From Actinomadura sp. KC216 (GTDB lineage: Bacteria > Actinomycetota > Actinomycetes > Streptosporangiales > Streptosporangiaceae), in assembly GCF_004348535.1 (NCBI RefSeq), contig NZ_SMJX01000014.1, forward strand, positions 1 to 56,418: a stretch of 56,418 nt of DNA, given 5' to 3'. This document shows positions 9,242-19,800 of the stretch, one piece after another (position 1 is the stretch's first letter; each line of letters opens with the position of its first letter). Made by a program: the position numbers and the translations under genes. The notes beneath the pieces are model-generated. The model made no database searches. It saw nothing but the letters and a program-made list of their open reading frames with translations, and was not told the origin of the DNA.

Positions 9242-9364
9242 AATTGTGCGCTCCATTGGTGTGCACTTTGGCGTCACTCATTTGTTCGCACCTTTGAGGA
9301 TTGTCGCGTCCCGCCCGAGCTCGTCATTATTGAGGAAATCTGTTCTCGACGGGATGTAATTGCC

Positions 9365-11410
9365 ATGGCGCTGCGAAGACCTTATGCCGGCGACCACGAA
9401 ACGCTGGTGGACCTTGTGCGACGACGTGCGCTCGAGCGGCCGGAGCGGCGTACGTTCACGTTCCTCGTCGACGGCGGGGAGCGCGAGGAGAGCATCACCA
9501 ACGCGGAATTGGACGCGCAGGCACGCGCCATCGCCTGCCTATTGCAAGAGCGCGAGCTGAGTGGCGAGCGTGTTCTTCTGCTCTTTCTCCCGGGCCTCGA
9601 ACTGATCACCGCACTCTTCGGATGCCTTTACGCTAAGACCGCCGCCGCCCTCGCCTATCCCCGACAATTCGGCCGTAACCGGTCTCGGCTGCTGTCGATG
9701 GCCGCCGACTCACAGCCGAGTGCGCTGCTGACGACGTCGATGATGGCGAAACAGAGTGCACAGGCCTTCGCCGATGCGCCGCTGCTCGACGCGCTGCCGA
9801 AGCTCACGACCGACGACGTCGATCCGGCGAGGGCGGCGAGTTGGAGGAATCCGGGCATCCGCCCCGACGACCTGGCGCTGCTGCAGTACACCTCGGGTTC
9901 CACCCGGGCGCCCCGCGGTGTGATGGTGACGCATGCGAACCTGATGCATAACCTCGGGTCCGCCACCGGTTCCTTTCTCGGGATCACCGCCGACAGCCGA
10001 GGGGTCCTTTGGCTGCCCCCCTATCACGACATGGGGCTGATCGGCGGCATCTTCGCATGGCCGTACCTCGGCGCCACGGTGACCTTGATGTCGCCGATGG
10101 CCTTCCTGCAGCGGCCGGTGCGGTGGCTTCAGGCCATCTCCCGGACCAAGGCCACGGTCAGCGGGGGCCCCAACTTCGGCTACGACCTGTGCGTTCGCAA
10201 GATCACACAAACCGAGTCGGCCGGTGTGGACCTCACGAGCTGGACGGCCGCTTGGAACGGCGCCGAGACCGTGCGCACGGAGACACAGGCGCGGTTCGCG
10301 GAGACCTTCCGGAGTCGCGGCTTCCGCGGCGAGGCGTTCCGGCCCTGCTACGGGCTCGCGGAGGCCACGCTCATCGTCACCGGGTGCTCGTGGCCGGCGA
10401 CGTCCGTCAGCCGTCCGGCCTCGCCACGGGCGGCTGACGGCGCCGGCGCCCGAGAGACGGGAAGCATCGTGAGCTGTGGCCGTCCGTTGAGGGGCCAGCG
10501 GGTCGTCATCGCGGATCCGGAGCACCGGACGCGCCGCGCGCCCGGAGAGGTCGGCGAAATATGGGTGGCGGGCCCGAGCGTGGCCGCCGGGTACTGGGGC
10601 CGTCCCGAGGAGAGCGCGCGCGTCTTCGGCGCCACGCTCGCCGACGGTGACGGCCCGTTCCTGCGTACCGGTGATCTCGGCTTCCTGCGGGACGGCGAGC
10701 TGTACGTCGCCGGTCGCCTGAAGGACCTGATCATCATCCGGGGCCGCAACATCCATCCCCAGGACGTGGAGCACACGGCCGAGAGGTGCCACCCCGCGCT
10801 GCGGCCGGGGTCAGGGGCCGCGTTCTCGGTCGACGTGGACGGCACCGAGAACCTCGTCGTCGTCTTCGAGGTGAACGCCGGCCCCGCGACGTCGCTGAGC
10901 GAGGTCGCCGAGGCGGTCCGGCACGCGGTCGTCCTCGGCCACGAGGTGCACCCCCACGCCGTCGTCCTGATCGAGCCGCGCGGCATCCCGAAGACATCGA
11001 GCGGCAAGATCCAACGCGGCGCCACACGGGATTCGTTCCTAGCCGGGACGCTCCCGGTGCTGACCGAGGTCCGCGCCGCGACGGCGCCCGGGCAGCGGCC
11101 GGGGCGGGGTCCGGAGCGCATGGACAGGCAGTGGATCCAGGACTGGCTGGTCACCGAGCTGGCCCGCCGGGCGGATGTCGATCCCGAACGGATCGACCTG
11201 GACGCGTCCTGGCACGACCACGGCCTCGACTCGCTCCAGAGCGTCGCGCTGGTCCGCGAACTCGAGGAGCTCCTCGGCATCGCGCTGCCGGAGACGCTGG
11301 CCTGGGACCACCCCAGCACCACCGCGCTGGCGGAGCATCTCGCCCGCCTCACCGCGGATACGCGGCACACCGCGGACACGTCCGGCGATCGTCTTCCGGC
11401 AGGGGGCTAG
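9365..11410 (+). CDS. Fatty-acyl-AMP ligase fused to an acyl carrier protein
   Basis: A 681-residue loading enzyme. Residues about 1-580 are an adenylate-forming ligase: LLQYTSGSTRAPRGVMVTH (P-loop, Arg where Lys is usual), WLPPYHDMGLIGGI (characteristic of the fatty-acyl-AMP ligase branch), GRLKDLIIIRGRNIHPQDVE and KTSSGKIQR. Residues about 590-665 are an ACP with the phosphopantetheine serine S623 in HGLDSL. By family it activates a free fatty acid as the acyl-AMP and loads it on the ACP, feeding the PKS next door. It leads the operon, 4 bases ahead of the PKS. Start ATG 9365 is chosen because homology begins there; its ribosome-binding site is weak. Whether the fatty-acyl-AMP ligase insertion loop is present needs an alignment. 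Confidence 0.9.
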   Translation: MALRRPYAGDHETLVDLVRRRALERPERRTFTFLVDGGEREESITNAELDAQARAIACLLQERELSGERVLLLFLPGLELITALFGCLYAKTAAALAYPRQFGRNRSRLLSMAADSQPSALLTTSMMAKQSAQAFADAPLLDALPKLTTDDVDPARAASWRNPGIRPDDLALLQYTSGSTRAPRGVMVTHANLMHNLGSATGSFLGITADSRGVLWLPPYHDMGLIGGIFAWPYLGATVTLMSPMAFLQRPVRWLQAISRTKATVSGGPNFGYDLCVRKITQTESAGVDLTSWTAAWNGAETVRTETQARFAETFRSRGFRGEAFRPCYGLAEATLIVTGCSWPATSVSRPASPRAADGAGARETGSIVSCGRPLRGQRVVIADPEHRTRRAPGEVGEIWVAGPSVAAGYWGRPEESARVFGATLADGDGPFLRTGDLGFLRDGELYVAGRLKDLIIIRGRNIHPQDVEHTAERCHPALRPGSGAAFSVDVDGTENLVVVFEVNAGPATSLSEVAEAVRHAVVLGHEVHPHAVVLIEPRGIPKTSSGKIQRGATRDSFLAGTLPVLTEVRAATAPGQRPGRGPERMDRQWIQDWLVTELARRADVDPERIDLDASWHDHGLDSLQSVALVRELEELLGIALPETLAWDHPSTTALAEHLARLTADTRHTADTSGDRLPAGG

Positions 11411-11414
11411 GTCC

Positions 11415-14400
11415 ATGGAGCCCGTCGCGATCATCGGCATCGGATGCCGGTTCCCCGGCGCCGACGGCCCCGACCAGTTCTGGCGGCTCCTGCGCGACGG
11501 GGGCGACGCGATCACAGAAGTGCCGCCGGACCGGTGGGACGCCGACGGCTTCTACGACGCGGACGGCGCGGCGCCGGGGAAGACGAACAGCCGGTGGGGC
11601 GGTTTCCTGCGCGACATCGACCGCTTCGACCGCGAGTTCTTCGGCATCTCGCCGCGTGAGGCGAGCACCCTCGACCCCCAGCAGCGGCTCCTTCTCGAAG
11701 TCACCTGGGAGGCGTTCGAGGACGCCGGTCAGGTGCCCGCAGCCCTCGCCGGCGGCGACGCCGGTGTCTTCGTCGGCATCAGCACCTACGACTACGCCCT
11801 GCTGCAGGCCCCCCGGCTGGGCGCCGTCGACGCGTACTGGGGCACCGGCAACGCGCTCAGCGTCGCCGCGAACCGGATCTCCTACATGTTCGACCTGCAC
11901 GGTCCGAGCATCGCCGTGGACACGGCCTGCTCGTCGTCCTTGGTGGCCGCCCACATGGCATGCCAGAGCCTCTGGAACGGGGAGTCGCGGCTCGCGGTGG
12001 TGGGCGGCGTGAACGTGATCCTCTCCCCCATCGCCGCGATCAACTTCGCCAAGGCCGGGGTCATGGCGCCCGACGGGCGGTGCAAGACGTTCGATGCAGG
12101 TGCGGACGGTTACGTGCGCAGCGAAGGCGCGGGCGTGGTGGTGCTGAAGCCGCTGTCGCGGGCTCTCGCCGACGGCGACCCGATCCGGGCCGTGATCCGC
12201 GGAGGAGCGGTCGCGCACGACGGGCGCACGAACGGGCTGATGGCCCCGAACAGCGGGTCGCAAGAGGCCCTGCTGCGCGCCGCGTACCGGCACAGCGGCG
12301 TCGCCGCGGGCGACGTCGACTACGTGGAGGCGCACGGAACCGGCACATTCCTCGGTGATCTGATGGAGGCGCGGGCCCTCGCGGACGTGGTGGGGCGCGG
12401 CCGCCCGCCGGATCGTCCCTGCATCGTCGGGGCGCTCAAGTCGAACATCGGCCACCTGGAGGCCGCCGCCGGCATCGCGGGTCTGATCAAGACGGCGCTG
12501 ATGCTTGAGCACCGGCAGGTCCCGCCGAGCCTGCACGTCCGGAATCCGAATCCGCGGATCGACTTCGAAAGGCTGCGGCTTCGGGTGGCACGCGCGCTCG
12601 AACCCTGGCCGGACCGCGAGGGCCCGGCCCGCGCGGGCGTCAGCTCGTTCGGGTTCGGCGGCACGAACGCGCACCTCGTGCTCGAAGAGGCGCCGGCCGT
12701 ACCGGAATCGGAACGGGACGGCGCGTCGCCGGATCCGGAGAAGGCCGTCCTGGTCCCCATCTCCGCCCGCGGCCACGAAGCCCTACGGCAGGCGGCGCGA
12801 CGGTTCCTGGACGTGCTCGGCCCCGAAGTCGGTAACGGGCACGGCCTCGCCTCGATCGCCCACACCGCCGGTGCCCGCCGTTCGCATCACCGGCACCGCC
12901 TGGCGCTCGTCGCCACCGCTCGCGAGCGCGCCGCGGACCAGACTCACGCCTTCCTGGCCGGTGCGCCGCACCCCGGGGTGGCCACCGGCGACGCCGGTCC
13001 GCGGCGGCGGCGCCTGGTGTTCGTCTGCCCGGGGCAGGGCCCGCGCTGGTGGCCGCTCGACCCCGCGCTTCGCGAGGAACCGGCGCTGCTCACGACGCTG
13101 GAGGAATGCGAACGCCTGGTACGGGCCCAGACCGGCTGGTCCCTCCTGGAGCAGCTGTGGGCGGACGAGACGGCGTCCCGCCTCGACGAACCGGACTTCT
13201 GCCAGCCCGCGCTGTTCGCGCTCCAGGTCGCCCTGGCCGAGCTGTGGCGATCGTGGGGCATCACCCCGGACGCCGTGGTGGGGCACAGCGTGGGCGAGGT
13301 CGCCGCCGCGTACCTCGCCGGGGCGGTGCGCCTGGACGAGGCCGTGCGCGTCGCCTGCCGGCGGGGCCAGGTGATCCGCACCGCCTCGGGCAGCGGGCGG
13401 ATGGCCGTCCTGGAGCTGTCCGCCGAAGCCGCCCACGAGGCGCTGCGCGGGTACGCCGATCGCGTGTCGGTGGCGGCGATCAACGGGCCGACCTCGACCG
13501 TGATCTCCGGAGACGTGGCGGCGATCGACGAGATCACCGGCCGGATGAGGGCCGACGGCGTCTTCTGCCGGATTCTCGAATCCGTCGACTTCGCGTCGCA
13601 CAGCCCGCACATGGATCCGCTCAAGGCCGAACTGGCGAAGGCCCTGGGCGACGATGTGCGGCCGACACCGGTGCGGCTGCCGATGTACTCGACGGTGACG
13701 GGCGCCGTGGCCGACGGCGAGACGCTCGACGGCGCCTACTGGGCCGAGAACCTACGCGCGCCGGTGCTCTTCGACACGGCAGTCACGGGCCTCCTCGAAA
13801 CCGGTCATGACGTGTTCGTCGAGCTCTCGTCGCATCCCATGTTGCTCGCGGCGATCGCACAGCGTGCGCAGGGCCGCGGGCGGGAGGCCGTGCTCCTGGC
13901 CTCGCTGCGCCGCGCCGAGCCGCCGCGCGAAACACTGCTGACATCGCTCGGGAAGCTCTACACGGTCGGTTTCGACCCCGCATGGGACGCCCTGCGTCCC
14001 GAGCCCGCGAGGCCGGGCCGTCCCGTGCGGCTGCCGGGCTACCCGTGGCAGCGCGAGCGGTGCTGGTTCGACCCCCGGCGCGGCCTCATCGCGCACCAGC
14101 CGGGCGAGGACGCCGGCCATCCCCTCCTCGGGCGGCACGTCGAGCTCGCCGGGCCGGACGGCGACCACGTCTGGCAGGGCACGTTGGGCGTCGGCGCCCC
14201 GGCGTTCCTCGGCGGCCATCGTGTGGACGGCGCCGCGGTGGTGCCCGCGGCCGCCTGGCTCGAGATGGCGCGGGCCGCCGCGGCGGTCGCGATCGAAGCG
14301 CCGGTCACCGTGCTGACCGGGGTCGAGTTCCGGCGCATGCTCCGCCTCGCCGACGCGGGCGCGTCCACCACCCAGCTGCGGGTCGTCGACACGGGTGCGC

Positions 14401-16877
14401 AGGGGGCGGGTTTCCGCGTCTTCGCCCGCCCCGCCGAAGACGCGCATGACCGGTCGGCCTGGACCTTGCACGTGACCGGGACGATCGCGTCCGGCGAACC
14501 GGAACGCGCGGCCGTCGATCTCGATGCCGTCCGCGGACGGTGCGGAAAGACGATCGACGTCGCCGACCTCTACGCGGCAATGCGCTCGCATGGACTGGAG
14601 TACGGCCCCTCGTTCCGAGGCGTCGGGCGGCTATGGCGGGGCGAGGGGGAAGCGCTGGCCGCGCTCGCGGTGCCGTCTGAGCTGGACCCCGAGCTGGACG
14701 CGTACGGCATCCATCCGGCGCTTCTCGACGCCGGGCTCCAGGTGCTCGGGGCCGCTCTGCAGGGCCGCACCGATGACGAGAACCCGCGTCCGTACGTGCC
14801 CGTCAGGATCGATCGGGCGATCCTGCAGCCGGGACTCGCGGGCCCCTGCGCGGGGCGTCACCTATGGGTGCACGCACGCGTGCGACCCGGGAACGACGTG
14901 GGGCCGTCCCACGCGGCGGCAGGCGACGTGACGCTGACCGACGGCGACGGCCAGGCTCTGGCGGTGCTGGAGGGCGTCCATCTGAGACGCCTCACGGGCC
15001 TTCGAGGAGCGGGACTCGATCGTGCCCTCTACGAGCTGCGGTGGCGGCGAGCGGATCGCCGGGCCGTGGAACGGGCGGGCGCCGCGGGAGGCTGGCTGCT
15101 GTTCGCCGACGGTCGCGGTGTGGCGTCCGATCTCGCGGGACGTCTCGCCGACGGCGGCGAACGCGCCGTTCTCGTGGTCCCGGGGGCCGGCTACGACGAA
15201 TCGGGGCCGGACCGGATCACGATCCGTCCCGACAGCGCCGCAGACGTGCGCCGCGCGGTGAGCGCCGCGCGGACGCGGATGGGGACGCTGCGCGGGGTCG
15301 CGCATCTCTGGAGCCTGGACGCCCCATCGCCGGACCGGTCCGGAGTCACCGGTCTTCGCGATGCGCAGGTCCGCGGCGCGGTCAGCGTGCTGCACCTGAT
15401 CCAGACGCTCACTTCGGCTCCTGGCCCGCCGCGGCTGTGGCTGGTGACGAGCGGCGTCCATGGTGTCGGCGCCGCGCAGGCTCCGGTCTCCGTGGCTCAG
15501 GCGCCGGTCTGGGGGCTGGGCAGGGTCGCGGCACTGGAGCATCCGGAGCTGCACCCCGTGCTGGTGGACCTCGATCACGTCCGCGACCACGTGCGCGACG
15601 TCCCGGCGGCGTGGCTGGCGGACGAGCTGCGTGCCGACGACGACGAGAACGAGGTGGCGTGCCGGGACGGCGAGCGCTACGTGGCCCGCCTGGTTCCCGC
15701 CGGGACGTCCACGGCGCCGACCGTGCCGTCCGACGCCGTGCGCGCGAACGCGACCTACCTGATCACCGGTGGCCTGGGAGCGCTCGGACTGCACGTGGCC
15801 GGCTGGCTGGTCGAGCACGGTGCGCGCCATCTCGTCCTCGTCGGCAGGCGGGGCCCTGACGAGGGCGCGGAGCAACGGCTCCGGACGCTGCGGGACACGG
15901 GGGCCGAGGTCCGCCCGGTGCGCGCCGACGTTGGCGACGAGCAGGCGTTCTCCCACGCCCTCGCGGAGGCGACGGAGTTCATGCCGCCACTGCGGGGCGT
16001 CGTCCACGCGGCCGGTGTGCTCGACGACGCGACGCTCCACACGCTCACCGCGGAACGTCTCTTGGCCGTCTTCGAACCCAAGGTGGCCGGCGCCTGGAAC
16101 GTCCACGCCTGTACGGCGCACCTGCCGCTCGACTTCTTCGTGATGTTCTCGTCGGCCGCGGCCGTGCTCGGCTCGCCGGGACAGGGCAACTACGCGGCGG
16201 CCAACGCGTTCGTCGACGCCCTGGCATCGCTGCGCGCGTCGCAGGGGCGCCCGGCCCTGAGCGTCGCCTGGGGCCCGTGGGAGGACGCGGGGCTCGCGGT
16301 CCGGTCCGGGGGCGCCGACAGGCTGGCCGCGCTCGCCGGGATCGAGGGCATCGAGCCCGCCGACGGTGTCGAGATCTTCGGCCGGCTGCTCGGCGCGCGG
16401 ACGCACTGGCTCGCCGTGATGCCGATCGACCGGCGGCGCTGGGCGGAGCGCCCGCCGGTCGCCGCGCGCTCCCCGCTCGTCGCCGAGCTGGCCGTCCCGG
16501 ACGCCGCCACGCCGCCCGACGGCGGACGGGGCGCGCTCACCGCCGCCGACCTGCTCGCCGCCGACCCGGCGGACCAGCAGGAACTGCTCGAGTCGTACCT
16601 CCGCGTCGAGATCGCGCGAGCGCTCGAGATGCCTCTGGACCAGCTCGACATCGACGAGCCGTTGACCAGCATCGGTGTGGACTCACTGGTCGCGGTCGGT
16701 GTGAAGAACCAGATCGAAGTGGAACTCGGCATGTCGCTGCCGCTGGCCGACGCGCTGGAAGGCTCCAGCCTGCGGGAGATCGCCGCGCGGATGCTGGCCG
16801 GCGACCCGGTCGGCGCCACTCGGCCGCGGGAGGACGGAACGCAAGAAATGGATTGGGAAGAGTTCGAAATTCTCTGA
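11415..16877 (+). CDS. Type I polyketide synthase, KS-AT-DH-KR-ACP
   Basis: A 1,820-residue single-module PKS. KS (1-430): C172 in DTACSSSL, H307 in EAHGTGT, H347 in KSNIGHLE. AT (about 530-830): S625 in GHSVGE; the specificity motif at 726-729 reads FASH, closer to methylmalonyl-type YASH than malonyl-type HAFH. DH (about 890-1190): H935 in HRVDGAAVVP and D1105 in HPALLDAGLQ, so it looks active. KR (about 1450-1620): NADPH motif TGGLGALG, S1580, Y1593, and an LDD motif suggesting a B-type ketoreductase. ACP: S1757 in GVDSL. No ER is visible. It should extend the FAAL-bound acyl chain once and leave a 2-enoyl thioester. The acidic tail (MDWEEFEIL) is a likely docking peptide for the NRPS TubC domain. 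Confidence 0.93.
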   Translation: MEPVAIIGIGCRFPGADGPDQFWRLLRDGGDAITEVPPDRWDADGFYDADGAAPGKTNSRWGGFLRDIDRFDREFFGISPREASTLDPQQRLLLEVTWEAFEDAGQVPAALAGGDAGVFVGISTYDYALLQAPRLGAVDAYWGTGNALSVAANRISYMFDLHGPSIAVDTACSSSLVAAHMACQSLWNGESRLAVVGGVNVILSPIAAINFAKAGVMAPDGRCKTFDAGADGYVRSEGAGVVVLKPLSRALADGDPIRAVIRGGAVAHDGRTNGLMAPNSGSQEALLRAAYRHSGVAAGDVDYVEAHGTGTFLGDLMEARALADVVGRGRPPDRPCIVGALKSNIGHLEAAAGIAGLIKTALMLEHRQVPPSLHVRNPNPRIDFERLRLRVARALEPWPDREGPARAGVSSFGFGGTNAHLVLEEAPAVPESERDGASPDPEKAVLVPISARGHEALRQAARRFLDVLGPEVGNGHGLASIAHTAGARRSHHRHRLALVATARERAADQTHAFLAGAPHPGVATGDAGPRRRRLVFVCPGQGPRWWPLDPALREEPALLTTLEECERLVRAQTGWSLLEQLWADETASRLDEPDFCQPALFALQVALAELWRSWGITPDAVVGHSVGEVAAAYLAGAVRLDEAVRVACRRGQVIRTASGSGRMAVLELSAEAAHEALRGYADRVSVAAINGPTSTVISGDVAAIDEITGRMRADGVFCRILESVDFASHSPHMDPLKAELAKALGDDVRPTPVRLPMYSTVTGAVADGETLDGAYWAENLRAPVLFDTAVTGLLETGHDVFVELSSHPMLLAAIAQRAQGRGREAVLLASLRRAEPPRETLLTSLGKLYTVGFDPAWDALRPEPARPGRPVRLPGYPWQRERCWFDPRRGLIAHQPGEDAGHPLLGRHVELAGPDGDHVWQGTLGVGAPAFLGGHRVDGAAVVPAAAWLEMARAAAAVAIEAPVTVLTGVEFRRMLRLADAGASTTQLRVVDTGAQGAGFRVFARPAEDAHDRSAWTLHVTGTIASGEPERAAVDLDAVRGRCGKTIDVADLYAAMRSHGLEYGPSFRGVGRLWRGEGEALAALAVPSELDPELDAYGIHPALLDAGLQVLGAALQGRTDDENPRPYVPVRIDRAILQPGLAGPCAGRHLWVHARVRPGNDVGPSHAAAGDVTLTDGDGQALAVLEGVHLRRLTGLRGAGLDRALYELRWRRADRRAVERAGAAGGWLLFADGRGVASDLAGRLADGGERAVLVVPGAGYDESGPDRITIRPDSAADVRRAVSAARTRMGTLRGVAHLWSLDAPSPDRSGVTGLRDAQVRGAVSVLHLIQTLTSAPGPPRLWLVTSGVHGVGAAQAPVSVAQAPVWGLGRVAALEHPELHPVLVDLDHVRDHVRDVPAAWLADELRADDDENEVACRDGERYVARLVPAGTSTAPTVPSDAVRANATYLITGGLGALGLHVAGWLVEHGARHLVLVGRRGPDEGAEQRLRTLRDTGAEVRPVRADVGDEQAFSHALAEATEFMPPLRGVVHAAGVLDDATLHTLTAERLLAVFEPKVAGAWNVHACTAHLPLDFFVMFSSAAAVLGSPGQGNYAAANAFVDALASLRASQGRPALSVAWGPWEDAGLAVRSGGADRLAALAGIEGIEPADGVEIFGRLLGARTHWLAVMPIDRRRWAERPPVAARSPLVAELAVPDAATPPDGGRGALTAADLLAADPADQQELLESYLRVEIARALEMPLDQLDIDEPLTSIGVDSLVAVGVKNQIEVELGMSLPLADALEGSSLREIAARMLAGDPVGATRPREDGTQEMDWEEFEIL

Positions 16878-16895
16878 ATTCTCCTTGGGGGAGTC

Positions 16896-19800
16896 ATGGA
16901 CCGTGTGAACGACCTGCTCGCGGACCTGTCACGACGTGGAGTGGACCTGTGGGTCGACGGCGACGAGCTGCACTGCCGCGCCCCGAAGAACGCCCTGACG
17001 GCCAGTCTGCGCACCGCGATGCAGGACCAGAAACAGGCGCTCATCGCGGCGCTGCGCGAGCGCTCCGCCACCCCGCCGACGGCCATCGGCAAGATCGAGC
17101 CGGCGCCGGACCGGCTGCACCTTCCCTTCCCGCTCTCGGACATGCAGCAGGCCCTGTTCGCCGGGCAGCGCGACGCGTTCGAGATCGGCAATCTCTCGGG
17201 CAACGGCTACGTCGAATTCGACACGGTCGCCCTCGACTGGGACCGGTTCACCTGGGCGTGGAAGCGCATGCTCGAGCGGCACCACATGCTGCGGTGCATC
17301 GTGCTTCCGGACGGTCACAACCAGATCCTGCCCGACGTGCCGGAATACCGGATCGAGGAACTCGACCTGCGGGGCCGACCGGCCGCCGAGGTCACGGCGA
17401 AGCTGGACGAGCTCCGCCGGACGATGCCGCAGGAGACGTTCAGGCCGGACAGGTGGCCGCTGTTCCGGCTGCGCGCGGTCCGGCTCGACGACGACCGCAG
17501 GCGGTTCCACCTCGCCTCGAGCCTCATGGTCGCCGACTCGCTGAGCCTGCAGATCCTCTTCAAGGATCTCGCACGGCTCTACGCCGGGGAGGAGCTGCCG
17601 CCCCTTGAGCTGTCCAATCGCGACTACATCGTTGCCAAGGCGGAACTGAAGGGCACGCCCGTCCACGACCGCGCCCTCGACTACTGGCGGCGGCGGCTGC
17701 CGACGCTTCCTCCTCCGCCCGAGCTCCCGATCGAGATCCCGCGTTCCACCGAGAGCATGCCGTCGGTGGCGCTGAGCGCCCGGCTGCTCGAGCCCGAGCC
17801 CTGGGCGCGGATGAAGGAGCGCGCGAAAGAGGAGGGCCTGATGGTCGGCGCCGTGCTCCTGACCGCCTTCTCCGACGTCATCGCGGCCTGGAGCAAGACC
17901 CCCGAGTTCAGCCTCAACGCGCCGTTCTGGGACAGGTTGCCGGTCCACGACCAGGTGAACCAGATCGTCGGCAGCTTCGCCCTGCCGAATCACCTCGCGG
18001 TTCGTGCGCTGCCGGACTCCACGTTCCTCGAGCGCGCCCGGCGCCTGCAACGCCAGCTGGTGGAGGACCTGGAGCACTGCCGGTACGTCAGCGGCGTCCA
18101 GGTGATGCGCGAGCTGGCGAAGGCGCACGGGGGGACGCCGCGCCGCAACACCTATGTGGTGTTCAACAGCGTCGAAATGAGCAGCGTCGACGTCTCGGCG
18201 CTGGGCACGCCCGGCTACACCGTCAGCCAGACGCCGCAGGTGTACCTGGAGGCGCGCAGCGCCGAGCGGAACGGTGCGCTCGAATTCACCTGGGACATCC
18301 TGGAGCCGGTGTTCCCGCCCGGACTCGCCCGGGACATGCTGGACGCCTTCGCGCGACATGTGCGCCGGCTCGCCGAGGAGCCGGGCGGCTGGGAGGAACG
18401 CAGCCGGCGGCACATCGTGCCGGAGGCCCAGCGTGCGCGGCAGCGCGAGGTGAACGCGACGGCGGCGGCGCTGCCCGGCGGGCTCCTGCACGCCCCGTTC
18501 ATGGCCCAGGCGGCACGCAGGCCGGAGCAGCCGGCGGTCATGTCGACGGCCGGGAGGCTCACGTACGGCGACCTCGACCGGCGCTCCACCCGCCTCGGCC
18601 GCCGGCTGCGCGAACAGGGCGCCGTGCCCAACTCCCTCGTCGGTGTGGTGATGGAGAAGGGCTGGGAGCAGGTCGTGGCCGTGCTCGGCGTGCTCAAGGC
18701 GGGAGCCGCCTATCTGCCGCTGGACGCGACGCTGCCGCAGGAACGGCTGCACCACATCCTGGAGAACGCCGAGGCCGGGATCGTGCTCACCCAGCGGGCC
18801 GTCGACGAGCGGTTCGACTGGCCCGCGGGCGTACGGCGGCTGTGCGTCGACACCCAGCCTCTCGACGACGTCAGCGAGGAGCCCCTCGAACCGGTCCAGG
18901 GCGAAGGCGACCTGGCGTACGTGATCTACACCTCCGGCTCGACAGGCCGGCCGAAGGGGGTGATGATCTCCCACCGCGCCGCGCTCAACACGGTCGCCGA
19001 CGTCAACCGGCGGTTCGGGATCGAGCACGGTGACAGGGTTCTGGGCCTGTCCGCGCTGAGCTTCGACCTGTCCGTCCACGACGTCTTCGGGACGCTCGCG
19101 GCGGGAGGAACGCTCGTGCTGCCGGACGTGTCCGGCCTGCTCGACCCGCAGCACTGGCTGGAGCTGATGCGGCGGGACCGCGTCACGGTGTGGAACTCCG
19201 TGCCGGGCTTCATGCAGATGCTGGTCGAATACGCCGAAGGCGTCGGGACGGCCGTTCCGGGCTCGCTCCGGCTGGCCCTGCTGAGCGGCGACTGGATCCC
19301 GGTCGGGCTTCCCGGCCGGCTCCGGCGCCTTGCGCCGGGGGTGCGCATGATCAGCCTCGGCGGCGCCACCGAGGCGTCGATCTGGTCGATCCTGCACCCG
19401 ATCGAGGACGTGGATCCGGACCGGCCGAGCATCCCGTACGGCAAGCCGATGGCCAACCAGCAGGTCCACGTACTGGACCACGAGCTGGACATGCGACCGG
19501 ACTGGGTGCCGGGCGACCTGTACATCGGCGGCGTGGGCCTGGCCGAAGGTTACTGGCGCGACGAGGAAGCGACGCGCGCCGCGTTCATAGTCCATCCCGG
19601 GACCGGCGAACGGCTGTACCGGACGGGTGACATCGGACGCCGTCTACCTGACGGCGCCATCGAGCTACTGGGAAGAGAGGACTTCCAAGTGAAGGTCGGC
19701 GGGTACCGAATCGAACTGGGCGAGATCGAGAAGACGCTGCGGGAGCACCAGGCGGTCGGAGACGCGATCGCCATAGCGGCGGACGAGGAAGGCGGAGGCA

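Noticed and set aside
14862..16406. 514-codon minus-strand frame within the PKS
   Set aside because: Shadow of the KR/ACP region, low-complexity translation.
16929..19595. 888-codon minus-strand frame inside the NRPS
   Set aside because: Unusually long but repetitive His/Arg/Gln-rich antisense translation with no recognisable fold.
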